A stretch of DNA of 64,000 nt from Candidatus Nitrotoga sp. MKT (GCA_003402345.1 QFXH01000005.1:62001-126000); one strand, 5' to 3'; counted from the stretch's first letter, positions 9,703 through 18,851 are shown. Translations and numbers: made by a program. Notes: a model not told the origin generated them from the sequence alone.

Positions 9703-10197
9703 TTAGCTTAGTGATGGCAGCTTGGTTGCGGCAATTGCTTCGGCCTGCTGTTTGCGGAATGCGGTGAGGCGCTTGGCCAAGTGTGTATCGTTAAGTGCCA
9801 GCATGGCTATTGCGAATAGGCCAGCATTCGCCGCACCAGCTTCGCCGATAGCAAACGTGGCCACCGGAATACCCTTAGGCATTTGCACGATGGATAGTAG
9901 CGAATCGATTCCCTTGAGGTATTTGGATGGAATGGGTACACCCAGCACGGGCAGCGTAGTTTGACCAGCAATTACGCCAGCCAAATGCGCTGCACCACCC
10001 GCGCCAGCAATGAAACACTGTACGCCTTGCTCACTCATTTCCTGAACATAGGTTAATAACAATTCAGGTGAACGGTGTGCGGAGATCACGCGTGCATCGT
10101 AGGCTACGCCGAAATCATGCAAAGGGCGCGCGGCCTGCTGCATAATGTCCCAATCATTTGAACTGCCCATCAAGATGGAAACCAGTGGTTTGCTCAT
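9703..10197 (-). CDS. purE: N5-carboxyaminoimidazole ribonucleotide mutase
   Basis: A class I PurE, 164 residues, converting N5-CAIR to CAIR. The family motifs are present: ILMGSSNDWDIMQQA near the N-terminus, VISAHRSPELLL with the catalytic histidine, and AGAGGAAHLAGVIAG. Class I PurE needs PurK for its substrate; no purK follows here, because purC is the next gene. AGAGAG lies just upstream of the ATG. First gene of the purE-purC pair. Confidence 0.96.
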   Translation of the reverse strand: MSKPLVSILMGSSNDWDIMQQAARPLHDFGVAYDARVISAHRSPELLLTYVQEMSEQGVQCFIAGAGGAAHLAGVIAGQTTLPVLGVPIPSKYLKGIDSLLSIVQMPKGIPVATFAIGEAGAANAGLFAIAMLALNDTHLAKRLTAFRKQQAEAIAATKLPSLS

Positions 10198-10633
10198 GTA
10201 TCTCTCTCTTTTTAAAATTGTTTTTTAAGTTTTCTTATAACTCTTGTTATTTAATGTCTAATAGCCCGTTGGAGTTTACTTATAAAGCAAAGTACTTCGC
10301 CACAAGCGGTGGGCATTAACTGTGCTCTTCAATTTTTTGGTTTTTTACCGGCTTTTGCCCCGGTAAACGGGAATTAAACCCGCAGCGAATTAACAAAATT
10401 GATCAGCGCAACGCGGCTGCACAAGACAGTAGAACGGTTAAAATGAATTGATTTGTGTTTCAGTTGAAGATCCGTATACCGCAGTTTAAATTTAAATGGT
10501 TAACTAGAACCCACCTCAATCATTTATTTTTGGCGGACATATTTTGCTCATTTACTCAAGCGGAATGGTCAGATGTGCATATACTTTGCGTTTGGGTACA
10601 CCTTTAGTTTAATGACGTCGTTAAGGTTAATAA
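10198..10633. other. intergenic region upstream of purE
   Basis: 436 bp between the Cache-protein stop and the purE start, both on the minus strand, so it should hold the purE promoter. A 7-bp inverted repeat (TTACCGG at 10345-10351 and CCGGTAA at 10360-10366) is visible. It lacks a U-run on either strand and is not a convincing terminator. No open frame is supported. Confidence 0.45.
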
Positions 10634-11116
10634 TTATTTTTTAAATCCAATAAGGTAGATGCCGATAACTTTTCCCACTTTATCTTTAATTGGGTCGTAG
10701 CAAGTATAGTAAGAGTTGCCTAAAATATCGATATCACCACAATATACTTCACCCTTGATCACTGCATCATAAGCCTTGTTATGGACAAGTTTAGTTCCAA
10801 CTCCGCGCGTTCCTTTAGGTGTTAATACGTTTGTACTAACCCGAATAAATTCAGTGCCATCTTTAACGAAGACAGTAGAATATGCGCCAGATGTTTTTTT
10901 AATGTCATCCACAACACTAAAATTGTTGTTTATTTTTTGTTTACCGAAATAAATAACGGGAGCGATGATATTGCCAGATTTTTCCACTCCTTCTATTCTA
11001 GGTTCGCCCATTTTTATAAATTTTGCCTTCAGTTCATCAACTGTTTTCCTAGCGTCATCTGCACTTGCAGTAGCCATGAATAGCAATGTTGTTAGAAACA
11101 GAATTGTTTTTTTCAT
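10634..11116 (-). CDS. secreted Cache-domain protein
   Basis: A 160-residue protein with a signal peptide (MKKTILFLTTLLFMATASA) and a single periplasmic Cache domain (sCache_2 / Cache_3-Cache_2 type). FIRVSTNVLTPKGTRGVGT and GEVYCGDIDILGNSYYTCYDPI match the ligand-binding region of chemoreceptor Cache domains. There is no membrane anchor or signalling domain, so it is a free-standing sensor or solute-binding module. The start at 11116 is set by AAGG seven bases upstream and by the signal peptide; the frame is open to 11215 without such support. It follows the sat-cysC gene on the same strand at a distance of about 530 bp, so it probably has its own promoter. Confidence 0.75.
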   Translation of the reverse strand: MKKTILFLTTLLFMATASADDARKTVDELKAKFIKMGEPRIEGVEKSGNIIAPVIYFGKQKINNNFSVVDDIKKTSGAYSTVFVKDGTEFIRVSTNVLTPKGTRGVGTKLVHNKAYDAVIKGEVYCGDIDILGNSYYTCYDPIKDKVGKVIGIYLIGFKK

Positions 11117-11651
11117 GAAAGTACCTTTTTTAAACAGGGTTGTTCGAATAAATTTATTTATGGTAGTTGAAGTATAAATATTCATTTTGTAATTGTACAT
11201 TTTAACAAATAGCATTTATTAAAATAACATGGGAGTCTGCTAGGATGGATAAAATAACAAATTGATTATATTTATTTATTAGTTGCTTAATAAAATTAAT
11301 TTATCCATTAAAAATAATAATTACGCAGCTACATAATTCCAAATCTGCCGGTTTGGCAATTACACTAATTTCTTATTCTGCTCGAACGTTCAAATCTAAT
11401 TTTTTGAAAGTATCATTTTTTATGACTAACATTTCGGAGTCTATCGTAACCCCATAGCTGCATATGCTGTTTGATCGTCTCTATACTTTTGGAATTATAC
11501 AATCATTTTAGGCATTTCCTCCTAGATGGAGCCGCCGTCAATAAAACCAATATCAACAAAACTCATGTTCGGTCGGGGCACCATCTGTATGGATTTTCTA
11601 ACATATTGTATCTGTTGCTATTGTTACGGAAAAAATTGCGCCTTGATAGTG
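11117..11651. other. AT-rich intergenic region
   Basis: 535 bp between the Sat-CysC stop and the Cache-protein start. It is markedly AT-rich around 11215-11330. It should contain the promoter of the Cache gene; no operator, RNA or gene could be recognised. Confidence 0.45.
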
Positions 11652-13382
11652 TTAAAATCGGGTTTGACGCACGTACCCCTCGCGCTCTAGTTTGAGTAAA
11701 ATTTTTTGCACCGCCTCTTCCACACTAATATTTGTAGTATCAATTACTAGTTCGGGTTTTTCCGGAATTTCATAGGGATCACTGATGCCGGTGAATTCCT
11801 TAACTATGCCAGCACGGGCTTTAGCGTAAAGTCCTTTTCGGTCACGGCCTTCGCATACGTATAGTGGCGTGGCCACATGGATTTCAAAAAAACCGCCCAA
11901 TGGTTCGATCATAAGCCGTACATCTCGGCGAGTGGCATCATAGGGTGCAATTGGTGCGCAAATGGCAATACCGTAGTTCTTGGTGATTTCGGAAGCTACG
12001 TAACCGATTCTTCGTACGTTGATATCGCGATGTTCACGCGAGAAGCCTAGTTCGCTGGAAAGATGCTTGCGCACGAGATCGCCATCCAACAAAGTAACTT
12101 GCCTACCACCCATTTCCAACAGTTTCGTCATTAGGACTTTGGCTAAAGTCGATTTTCCGGCGCCAGACAAGCCTGTAAAAAATATCGTAAGGCCTTGTTT
12201 ATCACGGGTTGGGTAGGCTATACGTAATTCATTCAGTACTTCAGGATAGGAAAACCACTCAGGAACTTGTAGTCCTTTCGCCAGGCGATGTTTCAATTCC
12301 GTATCGGTCAAACTAGCGCTAAGTGTACCGTCAGGTACTTCTTCCAAAGGTAGATATTGCGCACGTTCTGCTACGTAAACCATACGTGGAAATGGGATCA
12401 ATTCTATGCCTACAGCATTGCGTTTCGCTGCATTGGTGGGTAAACAATATTCCTGAAACAAATCTATTCCGCGTCGGGTACCCTCATCGTCTTTATACTC
12501 CCCGCCAACAATTAAATGGGAGCAGCCATAATTGCGTTGCACAATGGCTTTCCAAAAAACTTCACGTAAGCCGGATCCACGAAGGTAAAGGGGTAGTAAG
12601 GATATAGCCGTGGTCGTGGAAGAAAAACGCGGCATGATGGCTTGATAGCAGCGTATCAAGGTGAAGTAATCGGGATGATCAGATTTTGCGTTGCCGATGA
12701 CAGGATGAATTAGTAAATTGGCTTCATAGGCTATGGCGGAACGCAAAGTAAATTCAAATTGAACACGATGTAATGGTTGGCGCCCTTGAAAAGCAATGAT
12801 TCGATGCCAGCCGCGCTGTATGAAAGACTTGCGCAATTCTTCCGGGGTAAGATGGAGTGTCGAAAAATCGTGGCGTAAGGGTAAAGATAGTCCTTCAAGA
12901 CGTCCAGAAACATACTGGCCTTTTTGTTGTAAAAGATGAGCAACACCGGGATGAGCGGGGTCATCAGAATTGAATAGAGCTTGTGCTTCCATTGTTCTGT
13001 CAGGTTGCCAAAGTTCTTCCACTGTGATCACGGCCAGCATGAAGCCTTCCGGGTCGCGCAACGCAAGACAGCTGCCGGGCACAAGTTGTTGGGCAACTGC
13101 ATCTGGAATATCCAGAGTGATGGGCATAGGCCAAAACGTGCCATCGGCGAGGCACATGTCATTCAGAACGCTGTTGTAGTCGGCTTGGCTCATGAAGCCG
13201 CGTAATGGAGAAAATCCCCCGTTAAGTAGCAACTCCAAGTCTGATAATTGTCGCTGGTTTAGATCCAACGATGGAAAGTGTACGGCTTCGCGGCATAGGG
13301 CCTCCGCACGCTTTTGGTCGACATTCAGATTGACCAAGTCGCCACCATAAGGTGTTATAAGTTTATCGATTACGTTAGGCAT
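11652..13382 (-). CDS. Sat-CysC fusion: degenerate ATP sulfurylase plus APS kinase
   Basis: A 576-residue bifunctional-type protein. Residues 1-390 align with ATP sulfurylase (PUA-like N-domain with LNGGFSPLRGFM, then the nucleotidyltransferase core), and residues ~396-576 are an APS kinase. The kinase is complete: P-loop GLSGAGKST (404-412), DGDLVRKHL, FSREHRDINVRRIGYVA and KGLYAKARAG. The sulfurylase core is altered at three catalytic motifs: QTRN reads QGRQ (199-202), HxxH reads HRVQ (205-208), and GRDHAG reads GGEYKD (293-298). The rest of the fold is well kept (IPEWFSYPEV-like segment, NYGCSHLIVGG). I infer that the kinase acts on APS to give PAPS, while sulfurylase activity is doubtful. 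The start at 13382 overlaps the DHH gene stop by 8 bp; the frame is open further upstream to 13556 inside that gene. Confidence 0.88.
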   Translation of the reverse strand: MPNVIDKLITPYGGDLVNLNVDQKRAEALCREAVHFPSLDLNQRQLSDLELLLNGGFSPLRGFMSQADYNSVLNDMCLADGTFWPMPITLDIPDAVAQQLVPGSCLALRDPEGFMLAVITVEELWQPDRTMEAQALFNSDDPAHPGVAHLLQQKGQYVSGRLEGLSLPLRHDFSTLHLTPEELRKSFIQRGWHRIIAFQGRQPLHRVQFEFTLRSAIAYEANLLIHPVIGNAKSDHPDYFTLIRCYQAIMPRFSSTTTAISLLPLYLRGSGLREVFWKAIVQRNYGCSHLIVGGEYKDDEGTRRGIDLFQEYCLPTNAAKRNAVGIELIPFPRMVYVAERAQYLPLEEVPDGTLSASLTDTELKHRLAKGLQVPEWFSYPEVLNELRIAYPTRDKQGLTIFFTGLSGAGKSTLAKVLMTKLLEMGGRQVTLLDGDLVRKHLSSELGFSREHRDINVRRIGYVASEITKNYGIAICAPIAPYDATRRDVRLMIEPLGGFFEIHVATPLYVCEGRDRKGLYAKARAGIVKEFTGISDPYEIPEKPELVIDTTNISVEEAVQKILLKLEREGYVRQTRF

Positions 13383-14340
13383 TGTGACTGAATGTGGTGT
13401 TGAATATTTGATTGAACCGGTCGAATTGATTTTCCGGCAAACAATTAATGCCGGCTGCACCTTTTCTCCCTCCGCCCGTTTCAAATTGCCCGCATACTTC
13501 ATCGGCACCATTTTTTGTGGCCAATGGCGCGCGTACGCTAACCACGAATCCTCCATTAGTACGTTTAGTCAATATGGCATGGGCTTTAAAAGGGAATGCA
13601 GTGGCCAGGAGATTCCCGAATACACCGGAGACGCGCCGACTCCATGGTGCATCGGGAAGAAGGTAAATCGCCCCAGCGGTACTTTCCACTTCTGGTTTCA
13701 GTTTTTGGGCCAGTGCCATATCTGCAATATAGCCATTTTTTAAAGTTTCAAAGGCTGGTTCTTCATGGATAAAGGTAAATGGGTCGCGATGATGATGCAT
13801 GATTTGATAAAGCTTGGCTGGATGAAAATACAAATCTTGTAATGATTCCCCATAAGCATTGTAGTTGATGCACTCTCCCAGTTGTTGCAATGCATTTAAC
13901 TGGATAGTGGTAAGTTGCAGGGTCTTTGATGCGTGAATGGCGGATTCATGCATATTGTCCCCAAATGCGGCGACTACTGCCCAGATTAAAAATTGACCGT
14001 TAAGGTGATTGTTAACCAGCAAACTGGTACAGATGTTTGGGCCGGTGTCGATATAAGTGGTTAGTTGAGGATGAGCGGGAATGTCGCCAGGAATGTGATG
14101 ATCAAAATATCGTACTTGCGCTCCACGATCCAATGCTAGCAGTAGTGCCTCCCGGTTTTTGCTCATGGCAATGTCCAAAACAGTAATTTTGTCACCGGCT
14201 TCAGCTTGTACTTGCGCCAGTAATGAAATGTCTCGCTTTACGCCCGTGATGAGAATGCTATTAGCCGGATGAGCGAGACGCAGTTGGTGTAAGGCACAAA
14301 TACCGTCCGCATCGCCGTTAAATATATCGTAAATTGTCAC
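13375..14340 (-). CDS. DHH-family phosphoesterase
   Basis: A 321-residue DHH/DHHA1-type protein. Motif I FNGDADGICA, motif II TVLDIAMSKN, motif III YFDHH and motif IV AAFGDN supply the two-metal site. The C-terminal DHHA1 domain has GGGRKGAAGI where GGGH is usual. Relatives hydrolyse short oligoribonucleotides, cyclic dinucleotides or 3'-phosphoadenosine 5'-phosphate; the substrate cannot be read here. GTG start. The gene overlaps the downstream Sat-CysC gene by 8 bp. That coupling makes a role in APS/PAPS/pAp turnover attractive, but this is inference. Confidence 0.8.
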   Translation of the reverse strand: MTIYDIFNGDADGICALHQLRLAHPANSILITGVKRDISLLAQVQAEAGDKITVLDIAMSKNREALLLALDRGAQVRYFDHHIPGDIPAHPQLTTYIDTGPNICTSLLVNNHLNGQFLIWAVVAAFGDNMHESAIHASKTLQLTTIQLNALQQLGECINYNAYGESLQDLYFHPAKLYQIMHHHRDPFTFIHEEPAFETLKNGYIADMALAQKLKPEVESTAGAIYLLPDAPWSRRVSGVFGNLLATAFPFKAHAILTKRTNGGFVVSVRAPLATKNGADEVCGQFETGGGRKGAAGINCLPENQFDRFNQIFNTTFSHNA

Positions 14341-14461
14341 GTTGCTCGTTATTGGTTTATCTATTTGCCTATCAAATAAATAGGGATTGTATAAGTCGGC
14401 GATTTTTGTCCAACATGCAAATGTTGTGTTTCGCAGTACGCGAATTTATGGAAAATTTGGG

Positions 14462-15793
14462 TTAAGTGGAAGTTAACTTATTTTGTACTAAAAGAGGCTT
14501 CGAAAGAGCGGGATTTTTCGCGAAATAGCCTTTGATGCCACTGAGAATGGCGCGCGCCATTTTTTCCTGGTAGTCCTTGTCGTTCAGGCGAAGTTCTTCA
14601 CTGGGATTGCTGATGAAAGCGGTTTCAATCAATATCGAAGGGATGTCCGGTGATTTCAGCACAGCAAAACCGGCTTGCTGAACAGAGTTGCCATGTAGTG
14701 TATTGATGTTGCCCATCTCCCCCAATACATGCTTGGCCAGCTTCATGCTGTCGTTGATAGTGGCTGTTTGTGAAAGATCAAGTAATGTACGCGCGAGATA
14801 GGGGTCTTTTACTGCGAGATTCACGCCGCCAATTAAATCAGCTTCGTTTTCTTTTTTTGCGAGCCAACGCGCACTGGCGCTAGTTGCACCGCGTTCGGAC
14901 AGGGCGAACACTGAGGAGCCGCGTGCATGTGGTTTAATAAAAGCATCGGCATGGATAGAAATAAATAAGTCGGCGCGTACTTGGCGCGCTTTTTGTACAC
15001 GCCCGTTCAGTGAAATGAAATAATCGCCGTCTCGAATTAATACGCCACGCATATCCGGGGTTTCATCCATCAGTTCCTTCAGTTTGCGTGCGATTGCCAG
15101 CGTGACGTTTTTTTCGTATGTGTCATTGTATCCTTTTGCCCCTGAGTCTTCGCCGCCATGCCCGGCATCGATAGCGATAATGAGCGTACGTGCGCTCATT
15201 TCAGGTCGGCGGTGCGATGCAGATTTTTTTTGTGTAATTGAAGGTGGTGAAATTGTTTGCGCGCCCGCTATTTTATTTTTTTTTGATTCACTCTCTTGAG
15301 GTAACTGATTTACCGTGGTTGAGGTGGACTCCAGGGTGTGCGTTGCTGGTTCCTCTTGCAACAGTGCTATCATCGGATCTAATGGAACGGCGGGATAAAT
15401 ATCAAGAACCAAGCGGTGGTTGTATTTTGCCACCGGCATAAGGTTGAATAATTGCGGCTTGACTTGGGACTTAAGGTCGAACACCAAGCGCGTTATGCCG
15501 GGTTTGAAACGGGCCACGCGCACACTCTTTATATAAGGGTCGTCGCTGCGAATTTTACCAACGAGCTCATTAAGGGGGCCGTTTATTTCGACATCTTTCA
15601 GATCAATCACCAGTCGATCGGGGTTTCTAATGGAAAACAGTTCATAGTGGATTGGATTGGCTGATTCTAGTGTTAGGCGGGTGTATTCAAGTGCTGGCCA
15701 AACGCGGGCAGAACTGATGGCAATAGCTGCCTGCACGTGGGGAACCCACAGCAAAAGGCTAAATATAATTAGCTTTGCAATACTTTTAAGCAT
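14462..15793 (-). CDS. amiC: N-acetylmuramoyl-L-alanine amidase, AMIN domain
   Basis: A 443-residue periplasmic peptidoglycan amidase that splits daughter cells. It has a signal peptide (residues 1-22, ending VQA), an AMIN domain (~28-135, septal targeting, with DRLVIDLKDVEING), a Ser/Lys-rich linker (~150-200) and an Amidase_3 catalytic domain (~205-430). Zinc ligands are in AIDAGHGGEDSGA and LFISIHADAF; the catalytic glutamate is in SILIETAFISNPSEE. Its ATG lies 25 bp inside the tsaE gene, so the two are coupled, matching the tsaE-ami order of E. coli. mutL does not follow. Confidence 0.93.
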   Translation of the reverse strand: MLKSIAKLIIFSLLLWVPHVQAAIAISSARVWPALEYTRLTLESANPIHYELFSIRNPDRLVIDLKDVEINGPLNELVGKIRSDDPYIKSVRVARFKPGITRLVFDLKSQVKPQLFNLMPVAKYNHRLVLDIYPAVPLDPMIALLQEEPATHTLESTSTTVNQLPQESESKKNKIAGAQTISPPSITQKKSASHRRPEMSARTLIIAIDAGHGGEDSGAKGYNDTYEKNVTLAIARKLKELMDETPDMRGVLIRDGDYFISLNGRVQKARQVRADLFISIHADAFIKPHARGSSVFALSERGATSASARWLAKKENEADLIGGVNLAVKDPYLARTLLDLSQTATINDSMKLAKHVLGEMGNINTLHGNSVQQAGFAVLKSPDIPSILIETAFISNPSEELRLNDKDYQEKMARAILSGIKGYFAKNPALSKPLLVQNKLTST

Positions 15794-16260
15794 TCCCTGC
15801 CAGCCTGTGAAATTGCAAGAACTTCAATATTGCGACCATTACATACTGTTTCGGTAGATAATATTTCGAGTGTGATTTCCATGTCTGCTTGTGGTACAAG
15901 ACCTTGCGCTTTTTCTGGCCATTCCACTAGGCATACGTTCCGCCCGTCAAACTCGTCGCGGAAGCCAGCGGCATCCCATTCACTCGCATCGTGGAAGCGA
16001 TAGAGATCAAAGTGACGCAAGTGTAACCCACCAGCTTGATACAGCTCAAGCAAAGTGTAGGTAGGACTTTTCACCCGTCCAATATAGCCCATGGCATGTA
16101 GTAGTGCGCGTACCAGAGTAGTTTTGCCGGTGCCTAAGTTGCCGTGCAAATAAATCACCATGCCAGGCTTTATCCCTGGGGCTAGTCGTGCCGCAAAAGT
16201 AACGGTAGCGACTTCATCGGCTAGCGGTAGGCTTATTCGGCTATTATTCTGATTATGCAA
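15769..16260 (-). CDS. tsaE: tRNA t6A ATPase TsaE
   Basis: A P-loop ATPase that powers the TsaBD complex in t6A synthesis. Walker A is HGNLGTGKTTLVRALL, and SPTYTLLELY, HFDLYRF and CLVEWPEKA are TsaE signatures. The start is assigned to TTG at 16260 (LHNQNNSRISL), giving 163 residues, the normal length; the frame is open to 16368 but that extension has no family match. The TTG overlaps head-to-head with the ATG of queG at 16255. It overlaps amiC by 25 bp. Confidence 0.88.
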   Translation of the reverse strand: MHNQNNSRISLPLADEVATVTFAARLAPGIKPGMVIYLHGNLGTGKTTLVRALLHAMGYIGRVKSPTYTLLELYQAGGLHLRHFDLYRFHDASEWDAAGFRDEFDGRNVCLVEWPEKAQGLVPQADMEITLEILSTETVCNGRNIEVLAISQAGRECLKVLQS

Positions 16261-17325
16261 ATCGAGACACCTCAAATTGTGGATTACACTGCACTGGCCG
16301 CCAAAATAAAAGAGCGGGGCAGGGAGCTTGGCTTTCAGGCAGTAGGTATCGCGGATATTAATCTTCATGATGCCGAGAAGCGCTTGCTAGATTGGCTCGC
16401 GCGAGGCTTCCATGGCGAGATGGATTATATGGCAAAACATGGCGTTAAACGCAGCCGTCCGGCGGAATTAATTCCCGGTACACTGCGCGTTATCTCTGTG
16501 CGTATGGATTACTATCCACCCACTGTGAAAGATGGTTGGAAAGTGATAGAGGATGGTAGTCTTGCTTTCATTTCACGCTATGCCTTGGGACGTGACTACC
16601 ATAAGGTTTTGCGTAGGCGCCTGGAAAAACTGGCTCAAAAAATTCGCATTGAGGTGGGCGGTTTTAACTATCGGGTATTCACCGACAGTGCACCAGTAAT
16701 GGAAGTAGAGTTAGCGTCTAAAGCCCGGTTGGGTTGGCGTGGTAAACATACGTTGCTGTTGTCGCGCGGCCATGGTTCATGGTTTTTTCTGGGTGAACTT
16801 TACACCGATCTGCCGCTTCCCATTGATGAACCGGAACCAAGTCATTGTGGCACCTGTGTGGCGTGCATTCAAGTGTGTCCAACGCAGGCTATCATCGCAC
16901 CATACAAGCTGGATGCACGACGCTGCATTTCCTACCTGACTATCGAACTTAAAAGTAGTATTCCTGTAGAACTGCGCCCGCTTATCGGCAATCGCATCTA
17001 CGGCTGCGACGATTGTCAAATGGTGTGTCCATGGAACCGTTTTGCACACAAAAGTCTTGAACCGGATTTCGCTGCAAGGCACGGGCTGGATGATGTCGCA
17101 TTAACTGAATTATTTGGATGGGACGAGGAAACGTTCAATCAGAGATTTTCGGGTAGTGCCATCTATCGCATCGGCCATGAGCAATGGCTGCGTAACATCG
17201 CTGTGGCGCTGGGTAATGCGCCCAACAGTATTGAAGTGCTGGCTGCGCTGCAAGCCCGTGCCCAAGACGCGTCCCCGTTAGTGCGCGAGCATGTAGCTTG
17301 GGCGCTGGAACGGCAAGGAAGCTGA
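16255..17325 (+). CDS. queG: epoxyqueuosine reductase
   Basis: A 356-residue cobalamin and Fe-S enzyme that reduces epoxyqueuosine to queuosine in tRNA. The N-terminal B12-binding half has AVGIADINLHDAEKRLL and RVISVRMDYYP. Two 4Fe-4S clusters are signalled by CGTCVACIQVCPTQAI and CDDCQMVCPWNRFA, with CISYLTIE between them. The C-terminal ~60 residues are HEAT-like (VREHVAWALER). It is divergent from tsaE with overlapping start codons; the same neighbourhood (queG, tsaE, ami) exists in E. coli. Confidence 0.95.
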   Translation: MQIETPQIVDYTALAAKIKERGRELGFQAVGIADINLHDAEKRLLDWLARGFHGEMDYMAKHGVKRSRPAELIPGTLRVISVRMDYYPPTVKDGWKVIEDGSLAFISRYALGRDYHKVLRRRLEKLAQKIRIEVGGFNYRVFTDSAPVMEVELASKARLGWRGKHTLLLSRGHGSWFFLGELYTDLPLPIDEPEPSHCGTCVACIQVCPTQAIIAPYKLDARRCISYLTIELKSSIPVELRPLIGNRIYGCDDCQMVCPWNRFAHKSLEPDFAARHGLDDVALTELFGWDEETFNQRFSGSAIYRIGHEQWLRNIAVALGNAPNSIEVLAALQARAQDASPLVREHVAWALERQGS

Positions 17326-17597
17326 CCATTTTATAAAGCGCCCCACCAATAGACTGATTCACCATCAGCGCTACCGTACTCGAGCACAAGTAATGCAGGA
17401 GATTGCCGAGTAATAGATAACAAGGGGGGGCAAGGTGCCCAAAGATTTCCATGTGTACCAAGGTACAACTGACGATCGCAACAGCTTAAAGTACAGTCAA
17501 ACATTGAAAATCAGTTAAGTGAGTCAAAAAATACTTTCAAAATTCTCGTATAAGTTATGCGGCACCAAACTTCAACAGACTGGATTAGTTACGCTGT

Positions 17598-18851
17598 CTA
17601 TTCAACTTCTAAATTAACGGTAATGTCTATGCTTTTTTGACCAATTTTGACTGGTTTTGAAACCCCCTCCAGATCTTTTGAACTGGAAGTTATCTTTCCC
17701 GATTTTGATATTCGCGCACCAACAATTACATTGGTTACAGTAGATAAGTTCAAACCTGGCACCATTGACATACTGTCATCCAGTGTGAAATTAAACGGCA
17801 GTTCTTTCACTGTCGTGCGTATAACAGCCAGTGGCGGTTTACGTCCACTTTCCACAGCCCGAGCAAAAATAAAAACCGTATCGGTATCTGCGACTCGCGT
17901 TTTAAAGGCAGGATCAAGGCGTACTGTCCCACTCACTGATCCATTTGCAATTTTTGATTGCGTTGCATCTTTATTACCGGCTGAAGCTGCTGCCGGAGGC
18001 AATCCGGCTAGTCTACGTGCTTCACTGATACTGGTGCTAACTGAATCCACTATAGGAGAATTGGGTGGCAAAACATCGAGAATCTTTTGCCACAATTTAA
18101 TAGCGCTTTGATAGTCCCTGCGTTCGAAAGCCGCAGAACCCGCCAGAGACAACGCTTTTAGATTGTTCGGATCGATTTTCAATGCCTGCTGGATTATTTT
18201 TTCTGGCTCTCCTTGTAAGGTCTGTTTGAGCATGGCTAGTATATCGGCTTGATCGGCCAGCACAGAGGCGTTGTCCGGTTGCAATGCTACAGCGCGGGAG
18301 TATGCGGCACTGGCATCCTGATAGCGGTTGAGGGCGGTGTAGGAGCGGGCAAGCATCACCCAGCCATCGGCGTTGTCCGGTTCTGCCTTAAGTCGTTCCG
18401 CTAGCCATGTCACCATTGCCTCAAATTGTTCAGGTGTAGCCGGGTGTGCTTCGTCAACGGCTGCTGTCGGAATTTGCGGCTTCAGTCCTGTTGGCGTACC
18501 CAGAATGAAATATAGAGAGATCGCCAACAAAGGAACTGAAATTACTACTGCCGCGATCGAAACATTACCCCAGCGGCTATCAGCCGATGGCGCAGCGGCG
18601 ATTTCAGCGGCTCCTGAATCTTGCAGTACGCGGCTCTCCAGATCACTCCGCGCGTTTTGATATTGAACTTCATTCAAAGTCCCGGCTGCCAGATCTGCGT
18701 CTAATTCGCGTAGTTGATCACGATAAACAGATAGATTCACCTCTGAAGGCGTGGTGGATACTGAACTATTACTTCGTCTGAGTAATGGTGGCAGCAGAAT
18801 AAGCAAAGTAACAACAATCAGAACGGCCACTATAAGCCAAAACGTTATCAT
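17598..18851 (-). CDS. ccmI: cytochrome c biogenesis protein CcmI
   Basis: A 417-residue membrane-anchored chaperone that holds apocytochrome c for haem attachment. There is a transmembrane segment at residues 3-24, a coiled segment (VYRDQLRELDADLAAGTL), a second transmembrane segment near 98-118, then a periplasmic TPR region (~140-270, including WVMLARSYTALNRYQDASAAY) and a C-terminal domain typical of beta-proteobacterial CcmI (SGTVRLDPAFKTRVADTDTV). It overlaps ccmH by 4 bp (ATGA). Last gene of ccmFGHI. Confidence 0.92.
   Translation of the reverse strand: MITFWLIVAVLIVVTLLILLPPLLRRSNSSVSTTPSEVNLSVYRDQLRELDADLAAGTLNEVQYQNARSDLESRVLQDSGAAEIAAAPSADSRWGNVSIAAVVISVPLLAISLYFILGTPTGLKPQIPTAAVDEAHPATPEQFEAMVTWLAERLKAEPDNADGWVMLARSYTALNRYQDASAAYSRAVALQPDNASVLADQADILAMLKQTLQGEPEKIIQQALKIDPNNLKALSLAGSAAFERRDYQSAIKLWQKILDVLPPNSPIVDSVSTSISEARRLAGLPPAAASAGNKDATQSKIANGSVSGTVRLDPAFKTRVADTDTVFIFARAVESGRKPPLAVIRTTVKELPFNFTLDDSMSMVPGLNLSTVTNVIVGARISKSGKITSSSKDLEGVSKPVKIGQKSIDITVNLEVE

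Noticed and set aside
10345-10366. Hairpin upstream of purE as a terminator
   Set aside because: No U-run follows the stem on either strand.
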